DNA of 6,532 nucleotides from NCBI GenBank assembly GCA_902527075.1, contig CABZNM010000021.1:1-6532 (forward strand). Reading direction: 5' to 3'. The position numbers were made by a program, and so were the translations under genes. Shown here in pieces: positions 6,294 through 6,532 of the stretch (position 1 is its first letter; each line of letters begins with the position of its first letter). The notes beneath the pieces are model-generated. The model was not told the origin of the DNA, did not search any database, and was given only the letters and a program-made list of their open reading frames with translations. The stretch comes from an uncultured Pelagibacteraceae bacterium (GTDB lineage Bacteria; Pseudomonadota; Alphaproteobacteria; Pelagibacterales; AG-422-B15).

Positions 6294-6532
6294 ATGAATA
6301 GCTTTTCATCAGACAGCAAAAAAGTAAAACGATATCGCAGAGGTGTTGGAGTTATCATACTTAATAAAAAGAGAAAAATTTTTATTGGACAAAGATTCGA
6401 AAAAGACAAAGCTGCATGGCAAATGCCACAAGGTGGAATAGACCGAGGTGAAAAAGCAATCGAAGCTGCTAAGAGAGAAATGCAGGAAGAAACAGGTATC
6501 AAAAAAAACTTTAGAGTTATGCATGAGTCACA
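6294..6532 (+). CDS. rppH: RNA pyrophosphohydrolase RppH (Nudix hydrolase), 3' end beyond window
   Basis: Partial: 79 residues from ATG 6294 to the right edge, about half of a ~155-160 aa protein. After a short polar leader, YRRGVGVIILNKKRKIFIGQR opens the Nudix fold. WQMPQGGIDRGE (42-53) is the RppH/Ap4A-hydrolase hallmark, and the complete Nudix box lies at 47-69 (GX5EX7REUXEEXGU) with the metal-binding glutamates E62, E65 and E66 present. RppH removes pyrophosphate from 5'-triphosphorylated mRNA, exposing it to RNase E-type decay; alphaproteobacterial members may also hydrolyse dinucleoside polyphosphates. It lies 8 bases after ctpA, the order ctpA-rppH being common in Alphaproteobacteria. 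Only a weak ribosome site (TAAAG) directly precedes the ATG. Confidence 0.93.
   Translation, partial: MNSFSSDSKKVKRYRRGVGVIILNKKRKIFIGQRFEKDKAAWQMPQGGIDRGEKAIEAAKREMQEETGIKKNFRVMHES

Noticed and set aside
6263..6524. Two overlapping minus-strand open frames of 71-79 codons opposite rppH
   Set aside because: The plus strand here encodes an intact Nudix box; the antisense frames are Phe/Ser-rich products of A-rich codons.

Overview
The window looks like part of a compact, AT-rich genome (roughly one third G+C by eye), probably a streamlined, likely marine alphaproteobacterium. Genes overlap or lie 1-12 bases apart, TTG is used as a start, and the run rsfS-rlmH-ctpA-rppH is a gene order familiar from Alphaproteobacteria. 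The taxonomic call is inference; there is no rRNA or marker gene here.

Left part (minus strand, 1-1993): two tandem FAD-dependent oxidoreductases of the phytoene-desaturase-like/PYROXD2-like amine-oxidase fold. The first-transcribed copy is complete (542 aa). The second starts on a TAATG stop/start overlap and runs off the left edge after 121 residues.

Centre (1994-2093): a 100-base divergent regulatory region with one strong 8+8 bp inverted repeat (TATTGAAT-GATT-ATTCAATA). Each arm contains a TTGAAT that can act as the -35 box of one of the two divergent promoters, so a single bound repressor could close both.

Right part (plus strand, 2094-6532): a tightly packed run of seven genes. The first three look like an accessory module: a TetR-family regulator with a BetI-type C-terminal half, an MFS transporter (ATGA overlap) and a GNAT acetyltransferase (TTG start, good Shine-Dalgarno). 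They run directly into housekeeping genes: rsfS (ribosome silencing factor, overlapping the acetyltransferase by 8 bases), rlmH (23S rRNA pseudouridine methyltransferase), ctpA (secreted S41 C-terminal processing protease) and rppH (RNA pyrophosphohydrolase, cut by the right edge). I see no terminator and no convincing internal promoter between the two groups.

The most interesting hypothesis is that the BetI-like regulator controls, from one operator, the divergent oxidoreductase pair and its own operon with the MFS transporter. No bet genes are visible, so its ligand would be something other than, or in addition to, the usual choline/betaine. The substrate cannot be read from the sequence.
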